From the NCBI GenBank assembly GCA_002368795.1, contig DFFG01000035.1, positions 1 to 12,495 of the forward strand: 12,495 bases of DNA, written 5' to 3'. The notes beneath the pieces were generated by a model that was given only the letters and a program-made list of their open reading frames with translations, was not told the origin of the DNA and searched no databases. Of the stretch, positions 1 to 6,057 are shown piece after piece (position 1 is the stretch's first letter; the number at the start of each line of letters is the position of its first letter). This DNA comes from Eubacterium sp. UBA3782 (GTDB lineage: Bacteria; Bacillota; Clostridia; Lachnospirales; Lachnospiraceae). The translations under genes and the position numbers were made by a program.

Positions 1-354
1 TTCTTCCTGCTGCTGCGCCTCGTCGGAGGCTATCTGCTGGTCCTCTGCAGACGCACCGGCTTCAGACTCTGAAGCTTCAACAGGTACCTCCGGCGCATCA
101 CCTGCCTGTTCCTGTCCGGCGTCTTCCCCGGTCCTGGCCGCTTCTTCTGCCTTATCTTCTTCCGCAGCTGCAGACTCTGCCGCATCATCCCCTGCTTCTA
201 CAGCAGAGAGGGCCATCTCCTCCAGACTGGAAGCAGCCATCTGGCTGTCTGTTCCTCCACAGCCGGCCAAAAGGAGCAGGGCTGCCAGCAGCATGGCAGA
301 ACCTCCCAGACCCCGTTCATTTCTGTTTCTTTTACTCGGATATTTACCCTTCAT
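1..354 (-). CDS. Secreted lipoprotein, N-terminal part (cut by window edge)
   Basis: Reading leftward from an ATG at 354-352, the frame stays open to base 1 (118 codons), so only the N-terminus is present. AGGAGA sits 6 nt before the ATG, a convincing ribosome binding site. Residues 1-16 are basic (Lys/Arg-rich), followed by a hydrophobic stretch AMLLAALLLLAG and a Cys, a textbook lipobox (L-A-G-C) for signal peptidase II. The mature protein would be lipid-anchored outside the membrane. After the Cys the visible ~85 residues are almost all Ala, Glu, Asp, Gln and Ser: an acidic, low-complexity linker of the kind that precedes a folded domain. That domain lies outside the window, so the function (substrate-binding protein, peptidase, foldase) is unknown. 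The gene is divergent from the URO-D gene. Confidence 0.85.
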   Translation of the reverse strand, partial: MKGKYPSKRNRNERGLGGSAMLLAALLLLAGCGGTDSQMAASSLEEMALSAVEAGDDAAESAAAEEDKAEEAARTGEDAGQEQAGDAPEVPVEASESEAGASAEDQQIASDEAQQQEE

Positions 355-368
355 CCCAGGTCTCCTTT

Positions 369-408
369 TCCTGAAAACCCAAAAACCTGAAAACCTGAGC
401 AGCTCAGG
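369..408 (-). repeat. Short CAGGTTTT repeats and a palindrome in the lipoprotein leader
   Basis: On the minus strand the leader contains a perfect palindrome, CCTGAGC-T-GCTCAGG (394-408 on the plus strand). It is followed by near-tandem copies of CAGGTTTT (TTTTCAGGTTTTTGGGTTTTCAGG), ending just before the AGGAGA ribosome binding site. The palindrome plus following T-runs resembles a weak transcription attenuator, but the loop would be only 3 nt and the T-runs are interrupted. Confidence 0.5.
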
Positions 409-587
409 CTGCAAGTTCCCTGCTTCCTGCACAGGCAGAGCCATCATACAGCGAATCTGCGTCTGGTGCAATGCTTTTGCGCCTCTGAAGGTCACCGCTG
501 CGCATTCCGGCGGTTTTCTTTCACAAGGCCCAAGCTCTCCCAACGTCATGTTCATGTCTTTTACGATCAAAACGAACTGTCCTCCCT

Positions 588-616
588 ATTATAGGGCGGC
601 TTTCCCGTGATTGCCA
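588..616 (-). promoter_or_regulatory. Putative sigma-A promoter for the lipoprotein gene
   Basis: On the minus strand a perfect -10 TATAAT (593-588) lies 17 nt after TGGCAA (616-611, 3/6 to TTGACA). It sits inside a CCCTATAATAGGG palindrome that could also be a repressor site. Transcription would start near 581, giving a leader of about 225 nt to the ATG at 354. I recognised no known riboswitch class in that leader. Confidence 0.45.
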
Positions 617-704
617 CACAAACAGCTGGTATCCCCAGGATCCGCAGCCATGGATGTACAGCTTTATTGCATGCACCGCCATGGATATTTGTTCATCTGC
701 CGTA

Positions 705-734
705 TTGTTTGTGCCATAGAGATTATTATACAAT
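705..734 (+). promoter_or_regulatory. Putative promoter for the URO-D gene
   Basis: TTGTTT (705-710) is followed after 18 nt by TACAAT (729-734, 5/6). This would give a leader of about 165 nt before the ATG at 907. GTTTGT (707-712) and ACAAAC (738-743) form a short inverted repeat flanking the -10, possibly an operator. The -35 match is poor. Confidence 0.3.
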
Positions 735-758
735 AAAACAAACCGAAAAGATCCCAGT

Positions 759-818
759 GGAAACCGCTTTCCAGGTTTTCCTTCTGCGGACGCTGCTTTG
801 CTTAGCCGCAGGGAAAAC
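759..818 (+). promoter_or_regulatory. Structured leader upstream of the URO-D gene (two hairpins)
   Basis: A tight hairpin GGAAA-CCGC-TTTCC occupies 759-772. It is followed by a longer imperfect stem: GTTTTCC(TT)CTGCGG at 775-789 pairs with CCGCAGGGAAAAC at 806-818, giving 13 pairs with a 2-nt bulge and a 16-nt loop. No T-run follows, so this is not a simple terminator. It may be an mRNA leader structure or a protein-binding site. I could not match it to a known riboswitch. Confidence 0.35.
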
Positions 819-906
819 TGATAAATGCAACATGTACCAGGATTCTCGGATGGTTCACCGCTGCAGGGAATCAGAAAGTATTTATTATGAAAGGAGCGCT
901 GTCATC

Positions 907-1917
907 ATGCTGACACCAAAGCAAAATCTTCTGGAAGCCCTGAAATTTGACAAGGGGCATCCGGAATGTCTGCCCAATGATTTTACCATGTGCCGGGGAA
1001 TTGCGGGAGATCCTGTATTCAATCTGATCCGTGGAAACCGTATCCGAGGAACAACTTCCTACGACCAGTGGGGGACCCTGATCCTTTTCCCGGAGGACGC
1101 ACCGGCTGCTGTGCCGCTTGTCACGCCGGAAAACCAGGTGATCAAGGATATCACGGAATGGGAGAAATATGTAAAGGTACCGGACCTTATGGGGAAATGC
1201 CAGGAAGGCTGGGAGACGGCTATCGCCAATGAACAGGCGATCGATCATGACAAGTACCTTACCATGGTCATCATGGGCACCGGCATCTTTGAACAGCTGC
1301 ATATGCTGATGACCTTCGAGGATACACTGATGAACATGCTGCTGGAGCCGGAAGCCATGCAGGCGCTGATCGATGTGATCTGCGAATACCGGCTCACCTA
1401 TATGAAGCTGATCGTGGAGCATCTGCACCCGGATATGATCGTATCCCACGATGACCTTGGCTCCAAAAACAGCCTGTTCTTCTCGGCCGAGACCTTCCGG
1501 GATCTGTTCAAGGAGCCCTACCGCCGGCTGTACGACTACCTGCATTCCCAGAACGTCATCGTTATGCATCACGGCGATTCCTATATGGAACCTCTGGTGG
1601 AAGATTTTGCAGAGATCGGCGTCGACATCTGGCAGGGTGTCCTGCCCTCAAACAATATCCCGGCGATCTGCGAGAAGGTGGGTGACCGCATGCTGCTGAT
1701 GGGCGGCATTGATTCCGTCATCGACCGCGAGGACGCTTCCGAGGAAGAGATCCGCAAAGAAACACGGCGGGCACTGGACGCCTACGGCGAATGCAAAGGC
1801 TTCTGGCCGGGCATCACCTACGGCGGCCCGGGCACCATCTATCCCCATGTAGGGCAGATCATCATCGATGAGATCAACCGCTACAACATGGCGCGCTTCG
1901 GCATAGCCATCAGCTAA
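907..1917 (+). CDS. URO-D superfamily protein (methyltransferase-like uroporphyrinogen decarboxylase family)
   Basis: 336 residues, a normal length for the family. The start is the ATG at 907, preceded by AAGGAG (891-896). The open frame continues upstream, but that part has no family-like sequence. The overall pattern matches the URO-D fold used by HemE and by cobalamin/coenzyme M methyltransferases (MtaA, CmuA): the ITEWEKY segment (residues 82-88), a central SHDDLGSK (180-187), VIVMHHGDSYMEPLVEDFAEIGVDIWQG (217-244) and a Gly-rich GPGTIYPHVG near the end. Residues 221-224 read HHGD where zinc-dependent MtaA/CmuA enzymes carry His-x-Cys, so the zinc-ligand Cys is absent. A lone Cys296 precedes the last helix. 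It is not clearly HemE, because the HemE N-terminal arginine motif is not seen. It may be a methyltransferase or an unassigned carbohydrate-associated paralogue. It is transcribed alone, with its own terminator. Confidence 0.8.
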   Translation: MLTPKQNLLEALKFDKGHPECLPNDFTMCRGIAGDPVFNLIRGNRIRGTTSYDQWGTLILFPEDAPAAVPLVTPENQVIKDITEWEKYVKVPDLMGKCQEGWETAIANEQAIDHDKYLTMVIMGTGIFEQLHMLMTFEDTLMNMLLEPEAMQALIDVICEYRLTYMKLIVEHLHPDMIVSHDDLGSKNSLFFSAETFRDLFKEPYRRLYDYLHSQNVIVMHHGDSYMEPLVEDFAEIGVDIWQGVLPSNNIPAICEKVGDRMLLMGGIDSVIDREDASEEEIRKETRRALDAYGECKGFWPGITYGGPGTIYPHVGQIIIDEINRYNMARFGIAIS

Positions 1918-1934
1918 AAAATCGTATAGAAATC

Positions 1935-1992
1935 AATAAGCGCCGTTCCCGTGCTGCATTCCTGCATGCACTGGGACGGCGCTTATTTTTTT
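1935..1992 (+). terminator. Strong Rho-independent terminator after the URO-D gene
   Basis: AATAAGCGCCGT(T)CCC pairs with GGGACGGCGCTTATT with a single bulged T. An inner GTGC-TGCA / TGCA-T-GCAC stem caps it, and seven T residues follow (1986-1992). It lies 17 nt after the URO-D stop. The T/A distribution favours plus-strand termination. Minus-strand use is possible but weaker. Confidence 0.9.
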
Positions 1993-2018
1993 AATCGATC
2001 AGCCAATGAACGATAAAC

Positions 2019-2110
2019 TCAATCCGTGATCTTGATAGACTCGATCACTGGCTGTGCTTCCGGCGGGATCGTGCCATTTCCGTCAATCGGCTCTTGTGAC
2101 CGGCAAGCTG
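2019..2110 (-). pseudogene. Possible C-terminal remnant of a lost minus-strand gene
   Basis: On the minus strand one frame reads SQEPIDGNGTIPPEAQPVIE, then SIKITD, then TGA (2021-2019). This has the composition of a real protein tail: a Gly/Pro linker, then an alternating hydrophobic strand. No start, ribosome binding site or family assignment is available. Upstream the frame runs antisense into the AraC remnant. The right-hand limit given is approximate. It could also be chance. Confidence 0.25.
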
Positions 2111-2139
2111 GATCAGCATCTGGCGGAAATCGAACAAAG

Positions 2140-2259
2140 CAGCTCCCGCTTGCGGAGATTGCCGCACTATGCGGCTACCACGATTACAACTATTTCATTA
2201 CGGTCTTCGGCCGGGAGGTCGGAACCTCACCGGGCGAATGGCGAAGCTCTCAAGCATGA
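2140..2259 (+). pseudogene. AraC-family regulator remnant (C-terminal half of HTH domain only)
   Basis: The frame ending at the TGA 2257-2259 encodes QLPLAEIAALCGYHDYNYF, then ITVFGREVGTSPGEWR. This is the second helix-turn-helix and signature end of AraC/XylS DNA-binding domains (pattern: eIA..cGY.d.nYF...F...G.sP...R). The first helix-turn-helix and the sensor domain are missing. Upstream sequence in this frame has no AraC character. A neighbouring frame reads AEIEQSS just before, so a one-base deletion near 2143 is possible. The remnant ends 3 nt before the stop of the convergent SGNH gene. No start or ribosome binding site was found, so it is not expected to be expressed as a working protein. 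Confidence 0.65.
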
Positions 2260-2262
2260 GCC

Positions 2263-2967
2263 TTACAGTAAAAATGGCTTCAGGTTCTCGAAAACGATAC
2301 GATAAGCATTGGCGTACATGTGAACGCCGTCAATGGCATACTCCTCTTTCTGCTCCCCGTTTTCATCACATAGCCCCCGGTTCACGTCGATGTATCGGCA
2401 GTTGTACTTCTCCGCCAGGGCTTTGACACGCGCATTGCAGGCTGTGATATTCTCCACCGTGCGCTCCTTGAGCATGGCCGCCTGCCATTCGTTCTGATCC
2501 GGCAGATGGCGGTTTGTGGGATAATAGGCCATGCAGAAGATTTCAGTGTTCGGCAGTTTTTCCCGGGCGATACGCAGAATGGTCTCGTAGTTATCACGCA
2601 GATGCTCCATCCATTTCCCGCCGTAGATCCGGTCGGTCATGTCGTTGGTGCCGATGTTCAGAAACACCTTGGACGGCTCCAGATCCAGAAGCACCGTGTC
2701 GATCTCCCGGAGGAAATCGTCTGTAGTGGTGCCGCCGATGCCGCGGTTATAGACCGGGTGCGTGATCCCGGCGTCCATGGCCAGCTCGCAGACCGGAAAC
2801 TGCTCCATCAGCGAAGAGCCGGTGAACAGGATCCCGCCTTTTTTCGCGCAGGCGTTGAGAATCCGATAGTTCTTCACCTTGTCCGCCTGCTCTTTTTTCA
2901 TCCGCTCCTGCATGCCGGCTCCGATGTGGCGCATCAGCTCTTCCGGGATTTGAAGATCAGCCTTCAT
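2263..2967 (-). CDS. SGNH/GDSL-family hydrolase (probable carbohydrate or acetyl esterase)
   Basis: 234 residues, typical for single-domain SGNH hydrolases. The four family blocks are visible: block I ILFTGSSLMEQFP with nucleophile Ser52 (GSSL in place of GDSL), block II NRGIGGTTTDDF (Gly near residue 78), block III LNIGTNDMTDR with Asn108, and block V AIDGVHMYANAY with Asp213 and His216. The catalytic set is therefore complete. No signal peptide, so it is cytoplasmic. The start at 2967 has GGGAG 8-12 nt upstream and overlaps the end of the HPr-like gene by 11 nt, which implies translational coupling. In this context it is probably a deacylase acting on an imported glycoside, but SGNH enzymes also include lipases and thioesterases. 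No obvious terminator follows. Confidence 0.85.
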   Translation of the reverse strand: MKADLQIPEELMRHIGAGMQERMKKEQADKVKNYRILNACAKKGGILFTGSSLMEQFPVCELAMDAGITHPVYNRGIGGTTTDDFLREIDTVLLDLEPSKVFLNIGTNDMTDRIYGGKWMEHLRDNYETILRIAREKLPNTEIFCMAYYPTNRHLPDQNEWQAAMLKERTVENITACNARVKALAEKYNCRYIDVNRGLCDENGEQKEEYAIDGVHMYANAYRIVFENLKPFLL

Positions 2968-3220
2968 TTTGTGTTCTCCCTTCGCAGTCGCTTTCCTCCA
3001 GATAGGAAGAGAGCCTGTCATAGTCGCCCTCGTTCTGACAGACGACGGTTCCGCCCCGCAGATAATCCCTGTCCCCGCAAATGCTGGCGAACAAAAACTG
3101 TGACAGCGTGGATTTCAGATTCAGCCGGTCGCCCTCGTCAGAGCAGAAATACACGTCTGCCGTACAGGACTGAACGGCCTCCATAAAATCGATATACTGA
3201 TTCAGTTGCTTAAGCTTCAT
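2957..3220 (-). CDS. HPr-like small protein (no phospho-histidine; Ser46-like site kept)
   Basis: 87 residues, the size of HPr (about 85-88). The ATG at 3220 has AAAGGAG 5 nt upstream, and its first base is within the AraC gene's stop (ATGA, 4-nt overlap). Residues 21-45 (ADVYFCSDEGDRLNLKSTLS and following) fit the HPr pattern of a beta strand followed by NLKS and a short helix. In B. subtilis HPr this NLKS contains the regulatory Ser46, here Ser37. The later strand TVVCQNEGD (58-66) and the closing helix DYDRLSSYLEE also fit. The N-terminal region that in HPr carries the active His15 and Arg17 has neither residue. It cannot therefore act as a standard PTS phosphocarrier, and it resembles Crh in that respect. 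The family call rests on fold pattern and the NLKS match. The remaining sequence is divergent. Confidence 0.65.
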   Translation of the reverse strand: MKLKQLNQYIDFMEAVQSCTADVYFCSDEGDRLNLKSTLSQFLFASICGDRDYLRGGTVVCQNEGDYDRLSSYLEESDCEGRTQNEG

Positions 3221-4458
3221 GTCGTCTCCTTTGACATTTGAATTTGTCCACCCTGTTCACGGAATTTTGCCGGGGATACGCCCACATGCTGGCGGAATAC
3301 CCGGTCAAAGTGGCTGCGGTTGCCGAAATGCAGCAAATCGCTGATCTCCTGGATCTCCCGGGAAGTGGTCACCAGCAGGAGCTTTGCGGCGTCGACACGC
3401 ACACGGTGGATATAATCGCTGATCTTCATGCCGGTTTCCTTGGCAAATTTCCGGGAGAGATAGTATTCCGCGTAGCCGCAGTGCCGGGCCAGATCCTCCA
3501 GTGTGATCTCGTTCATGTAATTGGCCTGAATGTAGCTGCGGCAATCGCGCACAGCCTTGGAAAGCCCGGTGCTCTCACGGGCCTGCCGCACCTGGCGGAG
3601 AAAATCGTTATACATGGATTCCCGCAGCCGGTGAGCCACAGAAAAGCTCCGTGCCGCCTCGATCCGGCCGACCCATTCGCTCTCCAGCTTTTTCGCGGTA
3701 TAGACCGGCACACCGCCGCGGATGGCGGTACGGGCGCAGAGTCCCGTGAAAATCAACAGATTGTCCTTGATCAGGCGAAGTGTGTCGCGAATATCGAAAT
3801 CCTGCAGTTCGCCGGAAGGGGCGGGAGAGTCTTCCGGGGGATGCGTGCCCTCAGCCAGATGCCGCAGAAGCATCTCCTCATAGGCCGCCATGCGCTGATA
3901 ATCATTCCCGCTGCCGGACTGCGCGACATTGCCTTTTTGCGCACTTGGCTGTTCGCTCTCGCGTGTCAGGATGACTGGCTTCGCCACCTCCAAATAGCAG
4001 GTATAGTGGAGCATGCAGGCGTACTGCCGCACCATATCAAAGCGCAGCACCGGCACGTCCCCCAGGACGTTGAGATACTGCCGCCTGAGATGCTGGGAGA
4101 TTCCCTGGCGGTCCAGCGCCTGCAGGCTCTCCTCCACCGAGGCGTTTTTGAGATACACAGGGCCGAGGATCACCAGAATACGCCCGCCGCTCCGGAGGTG
4201 CACCCACTCTGCGATCCAGACGAGCCCCAGCGTGCCGCCCAGAATGTGCGGAAGGGCTTCTGTGTCTTTCAGACCGATCGCCTGATCCAGCACGCCGCCC
4301 GCGCGCAGGAAGAGATGGTATTCCTCCTGATGGGGAGCGGTGCTGAAATACAGGTGCTTTTCTTCGTTGAAGCACCAGGCACCCATGCGGCAGGCGGCAA
4401 AAACCTGGCCCTGACAATCACTGAGTCGATATTCCACGTCCGAACGAGCAAATTTCAT
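3217..4458 (-). CDS. AraC/XylS-family transcriptional regulator
   Basis: 413 residues from the ATG at 4458. An in-frame GTG at 4467 is the alternative start (416 aa), but AAAGGGG (4475-4469) is only 1 nt from the GTG and 10 nt from the ATG. The C-terminal ~100 residues form a complete two-HTH AraC domain: YIQANYMNEITLEDLARHCG, YYLSRKFAKETGMKISDYIH, then EIQEISDLLHFGNRSHF, ending GVSPAKFRE. The N-terminal ~300 residues form a sensor region, with a segment resembling PAS/PocR-type sensors and a helical linker around 220-300, and presumably bind the inducing sugar. It is the first gene of a three-gene overlapping cassette and follows the symporter on the same strand. It is the likely regulator of the neighbouring glycoside genes (inference from position). 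Confidence 0.9.
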   Translation of the reverse strand: MKFARSDVEYRLSDCQGQVFAACRMGAWCFNEEKHLYFSTAPHQEEYHLFLRAGGVLDQAIGLKDTEALPHILGGTLGLVWIAEWVHLRSGGRILVILGPVYLKNASVEESLQALDRQGISQHLRRQYLNVLGDVPVLRFDMVRQYACMLHYTCYLEVAKPVILTRESEQPSAQKGNVAQSGSGNDYQRMAAYEEMLLRHLAEGTHPPEDSPAPSGELQDFDIRDTLRLIKDNLLIFTGLCARTAIRGGVPVYTAKKLESEWVGRIEAARSFSVAHRLRESMYNDFLRQVRQARESTGLSKAVRDCRSYIQANYMNEITLEDLARHCGYAEYYLSRKFAKETGMKISDYIHRVRVDAAKLLLVTTSREIQEISDLLHFGNRSHFDRVFRQHVGVSPAKFREQGGQIQMSKETT

Positions 4459-4481
4459 CCTTTTCACGCCCCTTTGGGAGC

Positions 4482-4510
4482 ATTATATGCCATTTTTCTC
4501 CTTTCGTAAA
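4482..4510 (-). promoter_or_regulatory. Putative promoter of the AraC/HPr-like/SGNH cassette
   Basis: On the minus strand TTTACG (4510-4505, 4/6) is followed by 17 nt and a perfect TATAAT (4487-4482). The start of transcription would be near 4475, giving a very short leader of about 17 nt to the ATG at 4458. The -35 directly abuts the hairpin that follows the symporter gene. Confidence 0.55.
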
Positions 4511-4544
4511 GAATCAGCGGTGGGCAAATGCTCACCGCTGATTC
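4511..4544 (-). terminator. Hairpin after the symporter gene, likely terminator
   Basis: A perfect 12-bp stem (GAATCAGCGGTG with CACCGCTGATTC, loop about 10 nt) lies 21 nt downstream of the symporter stop on the minus strand. The T-run after it is poor (TTTA), so termination may be partial and some read-through into the AraC gene is plausible. It could also protect the 3' end of the symporter mRNA. Confidence 0.55.
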
Positions 4545-4565
4545 ATATTTAGGAGTGAAAAGAGC

Positions 4566-5945
4566 TTACGCTTCGTGCTTTGCCTCGGCACGCCGGGCCG
4601 CGTTCTCCGCGCGGATCTGGGGGATCTGCTTGTCCAGCGAATACAGGCGAAAGACCAGATACACCACGAAATTCATGGCCGCAGGGATCAGCGAGTACAG
4701 CAGGCGGATCATGGTGATGGCGGAGGCGGGCTGCACGGCCAGGTTGCCGTCGTAACCGGCCAGACCGATCAGGATGCCGAGAATGCCCGCACCGACACCG
4801 GCGCCCACCTTGGAGGCAAAGCCGTTGACCGCGCCGAGAGAGCCCTCCATGCGGCTCAGACCGATGTGCTCGTTATAATCGGCGCACTCGATGATCATTA
4901 GCGCAGCGAGCATGGTGACAGGGACAGAGCTGGCGCCGGTGAGGATGGAGCCGATCACCAGCAGGATCATGTTGCTGCCGGCAAGGTAGTTCACGACACC
5001 GGCGGCCACGCCCACCAGCAGGCCGATGCGGACCAGCTTGGCAACGCTCATCTTTTTGAGCATCTGGGGGAAGATGAACATCAGAGGAAGAACGATGACC
5101 TGGCTGAGGGCGAGCACGCTCATGAGACCCACGTTGCCCACGATCTCCGTGAAGTAGAAAACGCCGACGCCCATATTGGTGAGCAGGTTGATGACCAGAG
5201 AGGCAAGGGCGATGATGTAGATATAACGGTTCTTCTTCAGAAGCTGCATGACTTCCTTGAGGTTTACCTTGTCGCCCTCGGCGCTCACGTCCACATCGTT
5301 GGTCTCCTTGATGACGAAGAAGCGCAGCATGCCCAGCACCGTCAGCGGCACGGCGAAGATCAGCACCAGCTTGACCCAGCCGCCCTGGCTGGTGGCCATA
5401 GCGCCCATCAGCGTGGGGAAGAGGACGTTAAAGATCAGCACGATCAGCATCGGCACAACGCCGCCGTAGGTGGAAAGCTGCACGTACTCCTTCTGGGAGG
5501 AGAAGGCGCGCACCATGTAAACGGTGCTGTTGGCGTTGAGGAAGGTATAGAAAATGGAGTTTGCGAAGAGGTACATGACCAGGATCCAGATGCTCTTGAC
5601 CAGCATGGAGGCGCTCTCAGGCACCATGAACATCAGCACGGTGGAAAGCCACATACCGATCACGCACAGTTCATAGGGACGGCCGCGGCCCAGCTTGGTG
5701 TTGGTGCGGTCGACGATGAGACCGGCGAAGAGGTCGGTGACGCCGTCGATGAACTTGCTGGCCAGCAGCAGGCCGCCCACCAGCGCTGCGGGCATTTTCA
5801 TCGTGTTCACCGCGAAGATCGTCAGATAGCCCAGGATCATCATAGCCACGCCCGTGGAACCGGGGCGCAGGGACCATGCCACCAGTTTGCCGAAGGGTAC
5901 GCCCTTTTCCTTCACGGGAGCTGGGTTTTTGATTTCTTCGTTCAT
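4566..5945 (-). CDS. GPH-family glycoside/pentoside/hexuronide:cation symporter (MelB/XylP type)
   Basis: 459 residues, typical of the family, with about 12 hydrophobic membrane segments. The start at 5945 has AAAGGAG 7 nt upstream. Characteristic GPH signatures are clear. KFIDGVTDLFAGLIVDRT (64-81) contains the Asp pair (Asp67, Asp71) matching the cation-site DxxxD of MelB helix II, followed by the cytoplasmic loop KLGRGRPYEL (84-93). ECADYNEHIGLSRMEGSLGAV near residue 350 matches the MelB-like E(Y)xxxxtG region. Family members import melibiose, xylosides, glucuronides and similar small glycosides with Na+ or H+. The exact substrate cannot be read from the sequence. The central cytoplasmic loop (about 215-240) is charged and lacks a PTS IIA domain. 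It sits between the alpha/beta-hydrolase and the AraC gene on the same strand. Confidence 0.92.
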   Translation of the reverse strand: MNEEIKNPAPVKEKGVPFGKLVAWSLRPGSTGVAMMILGYLTIFAVNTMKMPAALVGGLLLASKFIDGVTDLFAGLIVDRTNTKLGRGRPYELCVIGMWLSTVLMFMVPESASMLVKSIWILVMYLFANSIFYTFLNANSTVYMVRAFSSQKEYVQLSTYGGVVPMLIVLIFNVLFPTLMGAMATSQGGWVKLVLIFAVPLTVLGMLRFFVIKETNDVDVSAEGDKVNLKEVMQLLKKNRYIYIIALASLVINLLTNMGVGVFYFTEIVGNVGLMSVLALSQVIVLPLMFIFPQMLKKMSVAKLVRIGLLVGVAAGVVNYLAGSNMILLVIGSILTGASSVPVTMLAALMIIECADYNEHIGLSRMEGSLGAVNGFASKVGAGVGAGILGILIGLAGYDGNLAVQPASAITMIRLLYSLIPAAMNFVVYLVFRLYSLDKQIPQIRAENAARRAEAKHEA

Positions 5946-5990
5946 GGGAAAGCTCCTTTCTTTTATGCGTTTCTGGTTTGATGTGCTTTC

Positions 5991-6033
5991 ATTATATCGG
6001 GATCAAATCCACACGAGTACATCTGAAATCGTG
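5991..6033 (-). promoter_or_regulatory. Putative promoter/operator of the symporter gene
   Basis: On the minus strand a perfect -10 TATAAT (5996-5991) has no good -35 at 16-18 nt, which suggests activator dependence. The expected -35 zone is covered by an inverted repeat CACGA-N12-TCGTG (6012-6033). Just upstream on the minus strand is a GCAAAA element (6042-6037). Confidence 0.4.
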
Positions 6034-6046
6034 AGTTTTTGCTCAA

Positions 6047-6056
6047 ATTGTACAAT
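6047..6056. repeat. 10-bp palindrome ATTGTACAAT
   Basis: A perfect palindrome directly after the stop codon of the alpha/beta-hydrolase and upstream of the symporter promoter. It could be an operator half-site. It is too short to be sure. Confidence 0.3.
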
Positions 6057-6057
6057 C

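Larger units (their letters stand above)
355..906. other. Divergent intergenic region, 552 nt, no protein gene recognised
   Basis: This holds the promoters and leaders of the lipoprotein gene (minus) and the URO-D gene (plus). Open frames exist on both strands but have unconvincing composition and no good start signals. One of them is an in-frame upstream extension of the URO-D frame as far as about 607, and it has no family resemblance. No tRNA, riboswitch or small-RNA family was recognised by eye. Confidence 0.6.

Noticed and set aside
355..587. Known riboswitch (glycine, THF, cobalamin, ZTP, fluoride) in the lipoprotein leader
   Set aside because: A few short look-alike strings were seen, but none of the conserved cores of these classes is present in order.
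607..906. N-terminal extension of the URO-D frame
   Set aside because: It is open by chance. The ATG at 907 has the ribosome binding site and the family's usual N-terminus, and the upstream residues are Cys/His-rich without similarity. Promoter-like and hairpin sequences occupy this stretch.
2140..2259. Functional small AraC-like protein
   Set aside because: It contains only the second half of the DNA-binding domain, has no start signal, and its upstream frame has no AraC character.
3238..4509. 423-codon plus-strand open frame opposite the AraC gene
   Set aside because: Antisense shadow of a recognisable AraC regulator with a promoter and coupled downstream gene. No ribosome binding site or domain in the plus frame.
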